Assembly: GCA_036260415.1 (NCBI GenBank)
Contig: DASZZX010000347.1
Coordinates: forward strand, 1-7,856
DNA length: 7,856 nucleotides
Source: DASZZX01 sp036260415
GTDB taxonomy: Bacteria > Actinomycetota > Nitriliruptoria > Nitriliruptorales > JAHWKO01
Reading direction: 5' to 3'
Of this stretch, positions 1 through 6,052 are shown one piece after another. The translations under genes were made by a program, and so were the position numbers. The notes beneath the pieces were generated by a model. The model ran no database searches. It saw nothing but the letters and a program-made list of their open reading frames with translations, and was not told where the DNA came from. Positions within the stretch are counted from its first letter, which is position 1. Every line of letters starts with the position of its first letter.

Positions 1-57
1 GGGTCCCCTCTCGCTGCACCGCGCCGCCCGGCCCACGAGCGTCCGCCCGAGGTGCCC

Positions 58-978
58 GTGCCCACCAGCGACGTCGCGATCGACGTCCGGGGACTGGTCA
101 AGCGCTACGGCGCGACCGTCGCCGTGGCCGGCCTCGACCTCCCGGTCGAGCGTGGCGAGACCTTCGCGCTGCTGGGTTCCAACGGCGCGGGAAAGACCAC
201 GACCATCGAGTGTTGCGAGGGCTACCGCCGCCCCGACGCGGGCACCGTGCGGGTGCTGGGCCTGGACCCCGTCCGCGATGGTGACCGGCTACGTCCCCGG
301 CTCGGACTCATGCTGCAGCAGGGCGGGGTCTACCCGCTCGCCCGCCCGCCGGAGGTGCTAGCGCTGTTCGCCGCCTTCCACGCTCATCCGCTGGACCCCG
401 AGCAGCTGCTGGAGGGGGTAGGGCTCGCCGACGTCCGCCGCACACGCTTCCGCGACCTGTCGGGCGGCCAGCAGCAGCGGTTGAAGCTCGCCGTCGCGCT
501 GGTCGGCCGTCCGGAGCTGGTCTTCCTCGACGAGCCCACCGCCGGCCTGGATCCGGCCGCGCGGCGTCGGACCTGGGAGGTGATCGGCGACCTGCGCGCC
601 TCCGGCGTGACGGTGGTCCTCACCACCCACCTGCTGGACGAGGCCGAGGAGCTCGCCGACCGCGTCGCGATCATCGACCGCGGGGAGCTCGTGGCGCTGG
701 GCAGCCCTGACGAGCTCACCCGGGACGCGGGGCTTCCGGAGGTGCGCTTCACCGCACCGCCGGCGCTGGACACCGGGGCGCTGTCGGTCGCGATCGACGC
801 CAAGGTCGAGGAGCCTCGTCCCGGGCGCTACGTGGTCCACGCCGCCGGCACCCCCGGCCTGCTCGCCCGACTGACCGCCTGGTTGCACGCGCACGACGTC
901 GCGCTCGGCGACCTCCAGGCGTCCCGCCGCAGCCTGGAGGACGTCTTCCTACGATTGACGCGGGAGCGGACGCGGTGA
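58..978 (+). CDS. ABC transporter ATP-binding protein (exporter, DrrA/CcmA-like)
   Basis: This is the nucleotide-binding subunit of an ABC exporter; it hydrolyses ATP on the cytoplasmic side to drive the permease encoded next. All the hallmarks are present (numbered from the GTG at 58): Walker A GSNGAGKTT at about 40-48, Q-loop near 87-88, signature LSGGQ at 134-138, Walker B LVFLDE at 154-159 followed by the D-loop GLDP, and the H-loop histidine at 191. The C-terminal SLEDVFL (292-298) is typical of the multidrug/daunorubicin (DrrA/CcmA) class. The length of about 306 residues is normal. GTG 58 is preferred over GTG 52 because GAGG at 49-52 sits 5 nt upstream. The frame is open to the left edge, so a longer start cannot be excluded. 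It overlaps the permease by 4 nt (GTGA), so the two are translationally coupled. The substrate is unknown. From memory, a similar ABC pair lies beside cta genes in mycobacteria, which hints at a link to oxidase or haem biogenesis. Confidence 0.93.
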   Translation: MPTSDVAIDVRGLVKRYGATVAVAGLDLPVERGETFALLGSNGAGKTTTIECCEGYRRPDAGTVRVLGLDPVRDGDRLRPRLGLMLQQGGVYPLARPPEVLALFAAFHAHPLDPEQLLEGVGLADVRRTRFRDLSGGQQQRLKLAVALVGRPELVFLDEPTAGLDPAARRRTWEVIGDLRASGVTVVLTTHLLDEAEELADRVAIIDRGELVALGSPDELTRDAGLPEVRFTAPPALDTGALSVAIDAKVEEPRPGRYVVHAAGTPGLLARLTAWLHAHDVALGDLQASRRSLEDVFLRLTRERTR

Positions 979-1754
979 CGCTGGTCGGTGTCCCACCGCC
1001 GCCCGGGGCGCGACGGACCCCGCTGCCGCGCGCGGTGCTGGCTCACACGCGCATGGAGCTGGTGCTGTTGCTGCGCTCCGGCGAGAGCCTGCTGGTCACG
1101 CTCGGGATCCCGCTCGGCGTGCTGGTCTTCTTCTCCTTGGTCGACATCCTGCCCACGCGCGACAGCCCGGCGGTCGAGTTCCTGGTCCCGGGCGTGCTGG
1201 CCATCTCGGTGATGTCCACCGGGCTTGTGTCGTTGGGCATCGCCACGGCCTTCGAGCGCAAGTACGGCGTGCTGAAGCTGCTCGGTGGCTCGCCGCTGCC
1301 ACGCTGGGCGCTGCTCGCCGGCAAGTCGCTCGCGGTGGTCGTGGTGGTGATGGCCCAGACCGTGCTGATCCTCGTGGTGGCCGTCTGGGGCCTCGGGTGG
1401 GAGGCGGGTGGCGGCGCCGTCCCCGCGCTGGTGGGGCTGGCCGTCGGGGCGTTCTCGTTCTCCGCCATCGGGCTGCTGCTGGCGGGCACGCTGCGCGCCG
1501 AGGCCACCCTGGCGGTGGCCAATACGCTGTTCCTCGCGCTGCTGCTGGTCAGCGGTCTGGCGTTCGACCTCGACGTGCTGCCCGCACCCGTGGCGGCGCT
1601 CTCACGGGGCCTGCCGTCGGGCGCGCTCGGCCAGGCGCTGCGCGCGGCGCTGGACGCCGACGGCGGCTCGGTGGGTGGACCTCTTCTCGTGGTCGCCGCC
1701 TGGGGGCTGGCCGCGACCGCCGTGGCGGCCCGTCGCTTCCGCTGGGAGCCCTGA
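975..1754 (+). CDS. ABC-2 type transporter permease
   Basis: This is the membrane subunit partnering the ATPase just upstream. The protein has 259 residues, with about six hydrophobic segments near 38-58, 68-90, 115-140, 148-172, 178-195 and 236-252, as in the ABC-2 permease family. The segment FERKYGVLKLLGGSPLPR (93-110) is the cytoplasmic coupling region characteristic of drug and antibiotic exporters of this family. The GTG start at 975 overlaps the ATPase stop in a GTGA, which fixes both the start and the operon. The C-terminus RFRWEP and its stop codon are partly duplicated a few bases downstream (see the repeat at 1734-1818). The exported substrate cannot be told from sequence. The position immediately before the oxidase genes suggests, but does not prove, a role in respiratory-chain assembly. 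Confidence 0.9.
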   Translation: MTLVGVPPPPGARRTPLPRAVLAHTRMELVLLLRSGESLLVTLGIPLGVLVFFSLVDILPTRDSPAVEFLVPGVLAISVMSTGLVSLGIATAFERKYGVLKLLGGSPLPRWALLAGKSLAVVVVVMAQTVLILVVAVWGLGWEAGGGAVPALVGLAVGAFSFSAIGLLLAGTLRAEATLAVANTLFLALLLVSGLAFDLDVLPAPVAALSRGLPSGALGQALRAALDADGGSVGGPLLVVAAWGLAATAVAARRFRWEP

Positions 1755-1818
1755 GCCGCCCCAGGCTAGGCCAAACCGCTTCCGCTGGGAACACTGAGCC
1801 ACCGCCCCACGCGAGGCC
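1734..1818 (+). repeat. Diverged tandem duplication of the permease 3' end
   Basis: The last codons and stop of the permease (1734-1757) recur at 1777-1800 with 22 of 24 bases identical. Each copy begins CGCTTCCGCTGGGA and ends CTGAGCC. Similarity continues further, with GCCCCA plus a GAGGCC/TAGGCC-like tail reaching 1772 in copy 1 and 1818 in copy 2, after a 3-nt insertion at 1801-1803. The offset is 43 nt. Copy 1 encodes RFRWEP-stop and copy 2 would encode RFRWEH-stop. Because 43 is not a multiple of three, copy 2 is out of frame with the real gene and is not translated from it. The simplest explanation is an old local tandem duplication. Confidence 0.75.
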
Positions 1819-1956
1819 CGCCGCCTGCGCCGTGCCCGGCGGCAGGTCCGGAAGCCACCCGACGCCCTGGTAGGCTCCGCCCTCCCCACCCGCGGAGCTG
1901 CCCCGCCACGGGGGTCGGTTCGGACGGGCGCCCCCTGGGTACGGAGGTGTCGGACG
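1819..1956 (+). promoter_or_regulatory. Leader and probable promoter region of the oxidase operon
   Basis: This is the only sizeable non-coding stretch before the oxidase genes, so the operon promoter probably lies here or in the adjoining repeat. The best -10-like hexamer is TAGGCT at 1871-1876, with GGAAG at 1850-1854 sixteen bases upstream. That spacing would suit an ECF-type or weak housekeeping promoter, but neither match is strong. GCCGCC (1820-1825) can pair with GGCGGC (1838-1843) across a 12-nt loop, which could help end transcription from the ABC genes; no T-tract follows. A small perfect hairpin, CCCCG-CCA-CGGGG, lies at 1901-1913 in the presumed mRNA leader. No riboswitch or operator was recognised. 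Confidence 0.3.
1943..1948 (+). promoter_or_regulatory. Ribosome binding site of ctaC
   Basis: GGAGGT, a near-perfect Shine-Dalgarno sequence, lies 8 nt before the GTG at 1957. It decides the start of subunit II against the out-of-frame GTG at 1947 that overlaps the site itself. Confidence 0.75.
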
Positions 1957-3054
1957 GTGCGAGCCCGGGCACGTGCGGGGTGGCGGTGGCGCGCGCTCAC
2001 GGCGCTGCTCCCCGTCACCACCCTGGTCGTGACCGCCTGCGCCACCAACACCGCACAGACCACGGTCGAGCAGGGCGCGCTGCCGCAGGACGCTCTCTCA
2101 CCCGTCGGGCGCTTCGCGATCCAGACCGACGAGCTGTGGAACCTCGTCCTGTGGGTGGCCATCGTCATCTTCGTGTTCGTCGAGGCGCTGATCGTCGTCG
2201 CGATCCTGCGTTTCCGTGAACGCCCCGACGACGGGGACCGCCTGCCCAAGCAGATCCACGGCAACCCGCGGCTCGAAGCCATCTGGACCGTCATCCCCGC
2301 GCTCATCCTCGCGGGCGTCGCGGTGCCGACGGTGCGCGTCCTGTTCGACCTGGCCGACGAACCCGAAGGCAACAACGTCCTGTCAGTGGACGTGATCGGC
2401 CACCAGTGGTGGTGGGAGTACCAGTACCCGCAGTTCGAGGGGCTGGAGACGGCCAACATCCTGCACATCCCCACCGACCAGACGGTCGTGCTCAAGGCCA
2501 CCTCCGACGACGTCATCCACTCCTTCTGGGTGCCCAAGCTCGCCGGCAAGCAGGACACGGTGCCCGGCCGCGAGAGCCTGATCAAGCTGTACGCCGACGA
2601 GCCCGGCGAGTACCTCGGCCAGTGCGCCGAGTTCTGCGGCCTGTCCCACGCCAACATGCGCCTGCGCGTGATCGCCCACGAGCCCGCCGACTTCCAGCGC
2701 TGGGCGCAGCAGCAGGCCAGATCGATCCGCCTCGACCGGCTCAGCGGGCAAGCCGCCAGAGGGCGCGACGCGTTCGTCGAGGGCGCCTGCGTCGGCTGCC
2801 ACTCCATCCGCGGTCTGGAGGGTGCGTCCGGCACGGTCGGTCCCGACCTCACCTACTTCTCCGACCGCGGCTGGTTCGCCGGCGCGATCTTCGAGAACAC
2901 CGACGAGAGCCTGCGCGACTGGCTGGCCGACCCCCCGAAGATGAAGCCCATGGAGCCCGGCGACGGGCGGGGCATGCCCGATCTCAACCTCAGCGACCAG
3001 GAGATCGACGCGCTGGTGGCCTTCCTGCGTGAGCTGAAGACCCCCGACCAGTAG
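1957..3054 (+). CDS. ctaC: Cytochrome c oxidase subunit II with fused cytochrome c domain (caa3 type)
   Basis: This subunit takes electrons from its own haem c, passes them to the binuclear CuA centre and on to subunit I. Residues 1-28 are a lipoprotein signal peptide (Arg-rich start, hydrophobic core, lipobox VTAC with Cys28). Two membrane helices follow at about 61-85 and 108-128. Glu107 in LEAIWT matches the K-channel entry glutamate, and HQWWWEYQYP (149-158) is the aromatic electron-entry patch. CuA ligands are complete: His188, Cys223, Glu225, Cys227, His231 and Met234. A C-terminal class I cytochrome c domain has CVGCH (Cys278, Cys281, His282) and a likely axial Met340 in GRGMPDL; Met329 and Met332 are less likely alternatives. 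The length of 365 residues exceeds the roughly 250-280 of unfused subunits by about one cytochrome domain. It is the first gene of the oxidase operon, 19 nt before ctaD, and ends in TAG. Confidence 0.97.
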   Translation: MRARARAGWRWRALTALLPVTTLVVTACATNTAQTTVEQGALPQDALSPVGRFAIQTDELWNLVLWVAIVIFVFVEALIVVAILRFRERPDDGDRLPKQIHGNPRLEAIWTVIPALILAGVAVPTVRVLFDLADEPEGNNVLSVDVIGHQWWWEYQYPQFEGLETANILHIPTDQTVVLKATSDDVIHSFWVPKLAGKQDTVPGRESLIKLYADEPGEYLGQCAEFCGLSHANMRLRVIAHEPADFQRWAQQQARSIRLDRLSGQAARGRDAFVEGACVGCHSIRGLEGASGTVGPDLTYFSDRGWFAGAIFENTDESLRDWLADPPKMKPMEPGDGRGMPDLNLSDQEIDALVAFLRELKTPDQ

Positions 3055-3061
3055 CCGCGGA

Positions 3062-3068
3062 GAGGGAG
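3062..3068 (+). promoter_or_regulatory. Ribosome binding site of ctaD
   Basis: The purine-rich GAGGGAG lies 5 nt before the ATG at 3074, directly after the ctaC stop. It shows that the TAG at 3052-3054 is used as a true terminator of ctaC. Confidence 0.6.
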
Positions 3069-3073
3069 AGACG

Positions 3074-3580
3074 ATGGCGACCGCCGCGATGGAGCAGCGT
3101 GCCACCACGTTCCGCCGCCCCACCGCCAAGACGGGCCTAGTGGGGTGGCTGACCACGGTCGACCACAAGAAGATCGGGATCCTCTACGGCGTGACCGCGT
3201 TCGCGTTCTTCATCGTCGGCGGGATCGAGGCCCTGCTGATCCGTCTGCAGCTCGCCACTCCCAACGGCCAGGTGCTGTCCGCGGACGTCTACAACCAGAT
3301 CTTCACCATGCACGGCGTCACCATGATCTTCCTGGTGATCATGCCGCTGACCGCCGCCTTCATGAACTACGTGATGCCGATCCAGATCGGGGCGCGGGAT
3401 ATGGCGTTCCCGCGGATGAACGCGTTCAGCTACTGGGTGTTCCTGTTCGGCGGCATCTTCCTGTACTCGAGCTTCCTGTTCGGCCAGGCCCCGCTGGGCG
3501 GATGGTTCGGCTACGCCCCCAACTCGACCTTCACCTACAACCCCGGCGTGGGGATGGACTTCTACGCCATCGGCCTGTAG
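3074..3580 (+). CDS. ctaD: N-terminal fragment of cytochrome c oxidase subunit I (ends at the premature TAG)
   Basis: This is what normal translation would make from the ctaD start: 168 residues with helices I-III (about 33-58, 77-103, 116-137) and the first residues of helix IV. It holds one haem a ligand (His80) and the D-channel entrance (Asp109, Asn116), but none of the CuB or haem a3 ligands. It cannot be catalytic alone and would probably be degraded. It is listed because a gene caller would report it separately; the underlying gene is the full 3074-5002 frame. Confidence 0.6.
   Translation: MATAAMEQRATTFRRPTAKTGLVGWLTTVDHKKIGILYGVTAFAFFIVGGIEALLIRLQLATPNGQVLSADVYNQIFTMHGVTMIFLVIMPLTAAFMNYVMPIQIGARDMAFPRMNAFSYWVFLFGGIFLYSSFLFGQAPLGGWFGYAPNSTFTYNPGVGMDFYAIGL
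3578..3580 (+). other. Premature amber codon in ctaD (expected CAG, Gln169)
   Basis: The context is GGC CTG TAG ATC CTC GGC. In recalled homologues the helix IV motif reads Y-x-x-G-L-Q-I, so glutamine is expected here. Restoring C at 3578 would give CAG and also create a CTGCAG palindrome, which would make the two alleles easy to tell apart. TAG clearly ends two neighbouring genes (3052-3054 and 7548-7550), so it is not generally reassigned to an amino acid in this genome. Confidence 0.95.
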
Positions 3581-3652
3581 ATCCTCGGCATCGCGTCACT
3601 GGCCTCGGCGGTCAACTTCATCGTCACGATCCTCAACCTGCGTGCGCCCGGC

Positions 3653-5002
3653 ATGACCCTGCTGCGGATGCCGGTGTTCACCTGGATGACGTTCGTCACC
3701 GCGTTCCTGCTGCTGTTCGCCCTGCCGGTGCTCGCCGTGGGCCTGTTCGAGCTGACCTTCGACCGCCTCTTCGGCGCAAACTTCTTCGACGTCACCGCTG
3801 GCGCCGACCCGATCCTGTGGCAGCACCTGTTCTGGGTGTTCGGCCACCCCGAGGTCTACATCATGATCTTGCCGAGCTTCGGGATCGTGTCGGAGGTGCT
3901 GCCGGTCTTCAGCCGCAAGCCGCTGTTCGGGTACGCCGCGGTGGTGTTCGCCGGCGCCGCGATCGCGTTCATCGGGTTCGGGGTGTGGGCCCACCACATG
4001 TTCGCCGCCGGTCTCGGCCCGATCGCCAACACCGGCTTCGCCCTGTCCTCGATGGTCATCGCGGTCCCGACCGGGATCAAGATCTTCAACTGGGTGGCGA
4101 CCATGTGGGGGGGCAGGCTGCGGCTCACCACCCCGATGCTGTTCGCGATCGGCCTGGTCGCGCAGTTCACGATCGGTGGGCTGTCCGGCGTGACGCACGC
4201 CATCGCCCCCCACGACTACCAGCAGACCGACACCTACTACATCGTGGCGCATTTCCACTACGTGCTGTTCGGCGGCGGGATGTTCGGCATCTTCGCTGGC
4301 CTCTACTACTGGTGGCCGAAGGTGTTCGGACGTCTGCTGGACGAGCGCCTCGGCAAGTGGAACTTCTGGAGCCTGTTCGTGGGGTTCAACCTGGCGTTCT
4401 TCCCCATGCACCTCGCCGGCCTGTGGGGCCAGCCGCGACGCACCTACGTGTACCCCGCGGGCATGGGGTGGGACCTCATGAACCTGCTGTCCACCCTCGG
4501 TGCCTTCGTGATCGCGCTGTCGGTCGTCATCTTCCTCGCCAACGTGGTCATCGCCCAGCGCCGCCCGATGGACGCACCGGCCGACCCGTGGGACGGACGC
4601 ACCCTGGAGTGGGCGACCGACTCGCCCACCCCGGAGCACAACTTCCACGAGGTCCCGATCGTGCACGCCCGTGACGACTGGTGGCACAAGAAGTACGAGG
4701 AGGACAAGGAAGGCCGCCCCGTCCGGGTCCCGGCCGGCGCGGCGGACGACCGCGACCAGCTGGAGGTGGGTGCGCGCGAGCGGGGCATCCACCTGCCCGA
4801 CCCGTCGTACTGGCCGATCGTCGCGGCCTCGGGGGTGCTGCTGCTCGGCTACGGGGCGGTGTTCCTCAAGCCCGACCCGACCGGGACCGCGTGGGGGGTG
4901 GGGGGCATCGTTCTGGCCGCGTTGGGCGTGATCGTCTTCCTCTCCGGCTTCTTCGGCTGGGTCCTCGAGCCGCTCGAGGAGCCGCACGGGAGCCACCGGT
5001 GA
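3653..5002 (+). CDS. ctaD: C-terminal fragment of cytochrome c oxidase subunit I (downstream of the TAG)
   Basis: This is the remainder of subunit I in the same frame as 3074. It would be 449 residues if translation restarted at the first available ATG (Met194 of the full protein). No Shine-Dalgarno sequence precedes that ATG, so efficient re-initiation is unlikely. The fragment carries all CuB and haem a3 ligands and one haem a ligand, but lacks His80 and the D-channel entry, so it could not form a complete oxidase alone. Near its C-terminus are two extra hydrophobic segments (full-length positions about 579-597 and 606-630) ending in GWVLEPLEEPHG. These look like the last two helices of the actinobacterial subunit IV family (motif WWP...GWVFE), recalled rather than searched. 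Confidence 0.6.
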   Translation: MTLLRMPVFTWMTFVTAFLLLFALPVLAVGLFELTFDRLFGANFFDVTAGADPILWQHLFWVFGHPEVYIMILPSFGIVSEVLPVFSRKPLFGYAAVVFAGAAIAFIGFGVWAHHMFAAGLGPIANTGFALSSMVIAVPTGIKIFNWVATMWGGRLRLTTPMLFAIGLVAQFTIGGLSGVTHAIAPHDYQQTDTYYIVAHFHYVLFGGGMFGIFAGLYYWWPKVFGRLLDERLGKWNFWSLFVGFNLAFFPMHLAGLWGQPRRTYVYPAGMGWDLMNLLSTLGAFVIALSVVIFLANVVIAQRRPMDAPADPWDGRTLEWATDSPTPEHNFHEVPIVHARDDWWHKKYEEDKEGRPVRVPAGAADDRDQLEVGARERGIHLPDPSYWPIVAASGVLLLGYGAVFLKPDPTGTAWGVGGIVLAALGVIVFLSGFFGWVLEPLEEPHGSHR

Positions 5003-5030
5003 CCAGGATGACCGGGCGAGAGCGCACGCG

Positions 5031-5036
5031 AGGAGG
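5031..5036 (+). promoter_or_regulatory. Ribosome binding site of ctaE
   Basis: AGGAGG lies 8 nt upstream of the GTG at 5045 and fixes that non-ATG start. The 42-nt gap after ctaD holds nothing else recognisable. Confidence 0.75.
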
Positions 5037-5044
5037 CAGGCACA

Positions 5045-5668
5045 GTGGCTGAGGCGCACGCGGCAGCGGCCCCCGCGGCCGGCCACCCCGACACCTCGCT
5101 CGGGCTGGACAACCGCAAGCTGGGGATGTGGGTGTTCCTGGCGTCGGAGTGCATGTTCTTCGGGTCGCTGATCACCACGTACCTGCTGTACAAGGACAGC
5201 ACCGGGGGAGCCGCCGGATTCGGTCCAGGTCCGCGCGAGATCTTCGACATCCCCTTCACGTCGGTCAGCTCCTTCGTGCTGCTGATGAGCTCGCTCACCA
5301 TGGTGCTGGCCCACCACGCGGCGCTGAACCGCGACGAACGGCGCATGCGCAGCTGGCTCCTGGCGACCGCCATGCTCGGCACGGTATTCATCGGCGGGCA
5401 GGTGTTCGAGTTCACGACCTTCGTGCACGAGGGCATGACGCTGACCACCAGCCCGTTCTCCTCCAGCTTCTTCGTGCTGACCGGCTTCCACGGCACGCAC
5501 GTGACCATCGGGATACTGCTGCTGCTCGGCCTGTACTCGATGAGCCGCCTCGGACGGCTGCCGGTGGAGGACGACGTCCGCATCGACATGATCGCTCTGT
5601 ACTGGCACTTCGTGGACATCGTCTGGATCGTGATCTTCACGTTCGTCTACCTGATCCCCGTCGGGTGA
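5045..5668 (+). CDS. ctaE: Cytochrome c oxidase subunit III
   Basis: This is a non-catalytic core subunit that binds beside subunit I, supports proton uptake through the D channel and stabilises the complex. It has 207 residues with five predicted helices, the usual short bacterial form lacking the first two helices of the seven-helix version. Family motifs are visible: GMWVFLASECMFFGSL (27-42, with conserved Glu35), Glu122 in QVFEF, GFHGTHVTIGI (147-157) and YWHFVDIVWIVIF (186-198). A short Ala/His-rich N-terminal tail (residues 3-15) precedes the first helix. The start is GTG 5045, supported by AGGAGG. It is followed after 30 nt by the subunit IV gene, in normal operon order. Confidence 0.96.
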   Translation: MAEAHAAAAPAAGHPDTSLGLDNRKLGMWVFLASECMFFGSLITTYLLYKDSTGGAAGFGPGPREIFDIPFTSVSSFVLLMSSLTMVLAHHAALNRDERRMRSWLLATAMLGTVFIGGQVFEFTTFVHEGMTLTTSPFSSSFFVLTGFHGTHVTIGILLLLGLYSMSRLGRLPVEDDVRIDMIALYWHFVDIVWIVIFTFVYLIPVG

Positions 5669-5698
5669 CGGCGGGATGCCATCCGTGGGGGAGGACGC

Positions 5699-6052
5699 AT
5701 GAGCACCACCGACACGCGGGCCGCGCCGTCGGAGGCACACGCCCACGCCCATCCCACGCCGCGCGACTACGTGAACATCGCGGTCGTGCTGGCCGCGATC
5801 ACCGCGGCCGAGGTCATGACGTACTTCTTCCGCCTCCCCCGGTGGGCGCTGTGGACCGGGCTCACTAGCATGGCGATCGCGAAGTTCGCCCTGGTCGTGG
5901 GCTACTACATGCACCTCAAGTACGACAGCCGCATGTTCCGCCGTGTGTTCGTGTTCGGGATCGGTCTCGCGGTGACCGTGTTCCTGCTGGTGATCGGCAT
6001 CTTCGCGGTCGGCCCCGACGTGACCCCCGCCGCCGCGGGCGCCACCCAGTGA
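5699..6052 (+). CDS. ctaF: Cytochrome c oxidase subunit IV (prokaryotic COX4 family)
   Basis: This is a small accessory membrane subunit of the oxidase, thought to help assemble or stabilise the CuB site in subunit I. It has 117 residues and three helices at about 25-45, 50-70 and 82-103. Diagnostic features of the prokaryotic COX4 family are YVNIAVVLAAITAAEV (24-39), the Lys in AIAKFALVVGYYMHL (59-73) and the closing MHLKYD (71-76). The N-terminus is His-rich (His14, His16, His18 in HAHAH), a common and possibly metal-binding feature of these tails. GGGGGAGGA just before ATG 5699 is its ribosome binding site. Its stop overlaps the ctaG start by 4 nt (GTGA), implying translational coupling. 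The symbol follows Bacillus usage; actinobacterial ctaF can denote a different family. Confidence 0.93.
   Translation: MSTTDTRAAPSEAHAHAHPTPRDYVNIAVVLAAITAAEVMTYFFRLPRWALWTGLTSMAIAKFALVVGYYMHLKYDSRMFRRVFVFGIGLAVTVFLLVIGIFAVGPDVTPAAAGATQ

Larger units (their letters stand above)
3074..5002 (+). pseudogene. ctaD: Cytochrome c oxidase subunit I, interrupted by an in-frame TAG at codon 169
   Basis: This is the catalytic subunit of an A-type haem-copper oxidase, which reduces O2 to water and pumps protons. If codon 169 is read through, the product is 642 residues. Conserved residues are all present: haem a ligands His80 and His395; haem a3 ligand His393; CuB ligands His258, His307 and His308, with Tyr262 for the His-Tyr cross-link (GHPEVYI); D-channel Asp109 and Asn116; Glu260; and K-channel Lys336 (TGIKIFNW). 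TAG at 3578-3580 sits at the start of helix IV, in YAIGL-stop-ILGIAS, where relatives have Gln; CAG to TAG is one C-to-T change. No other stop or frameshift is seen. A C-terminal extension (about 574-642) adds two helices. The gene is flanked by ctaC and ctaE in the usual order. I label it a pseudogene as written; a sequencing error or a very recent mutation is equally compatible with the sequence. Confidence 0.9.

Noticed and set aside
1947..1949. Alternative GTG start before ctaC
   Set aside because: It lies in another frame and overlaps the Shine-Dalgarno sequence of the GTG at 1957, whose product has a proper lipoprotein signal peptide.
1602..2852. Minus-strand open frame of 416 codons
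   Set aside because: It is antisense to the permease end and to ctaC, whose family motifs are unmistakable on the plus strand; the predicted product has no coherent fold or motif.
3578..3580. General reassignment of TAG to an amino acid (for example pyrrolysine)
   Set aside because: TAG also ends ctaC at 3052-3054, right before the ctaD ribosome site, and the cupredoxin gene at 7548-7550. Both are natural protein ends, so TAG works as a stop in this genome.
3145..4674. Plus-strand open frame of 509 codons in a second frame over ctaD
   Set aside because: It is Arg/Pro/His-rich shadow sequence. It does show that length of an open frame is no evidence of a gene here.
3074..5002. Frameshift, intein or intron explaining the ctaD break
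   Set aside because: Both halves are in the same frame with no inserted or missing residues; helix IV continues straight across the single TAG codon.
3596..5914. Very long open frame of 772 codons on the minus strand
   Set aside because: It lies antisense to ctaD, ctaE and part of the subunit IV gene, is a low-complexity charged translation with no recognisable domain, and is the usual by-product of strong third-position GC bias.
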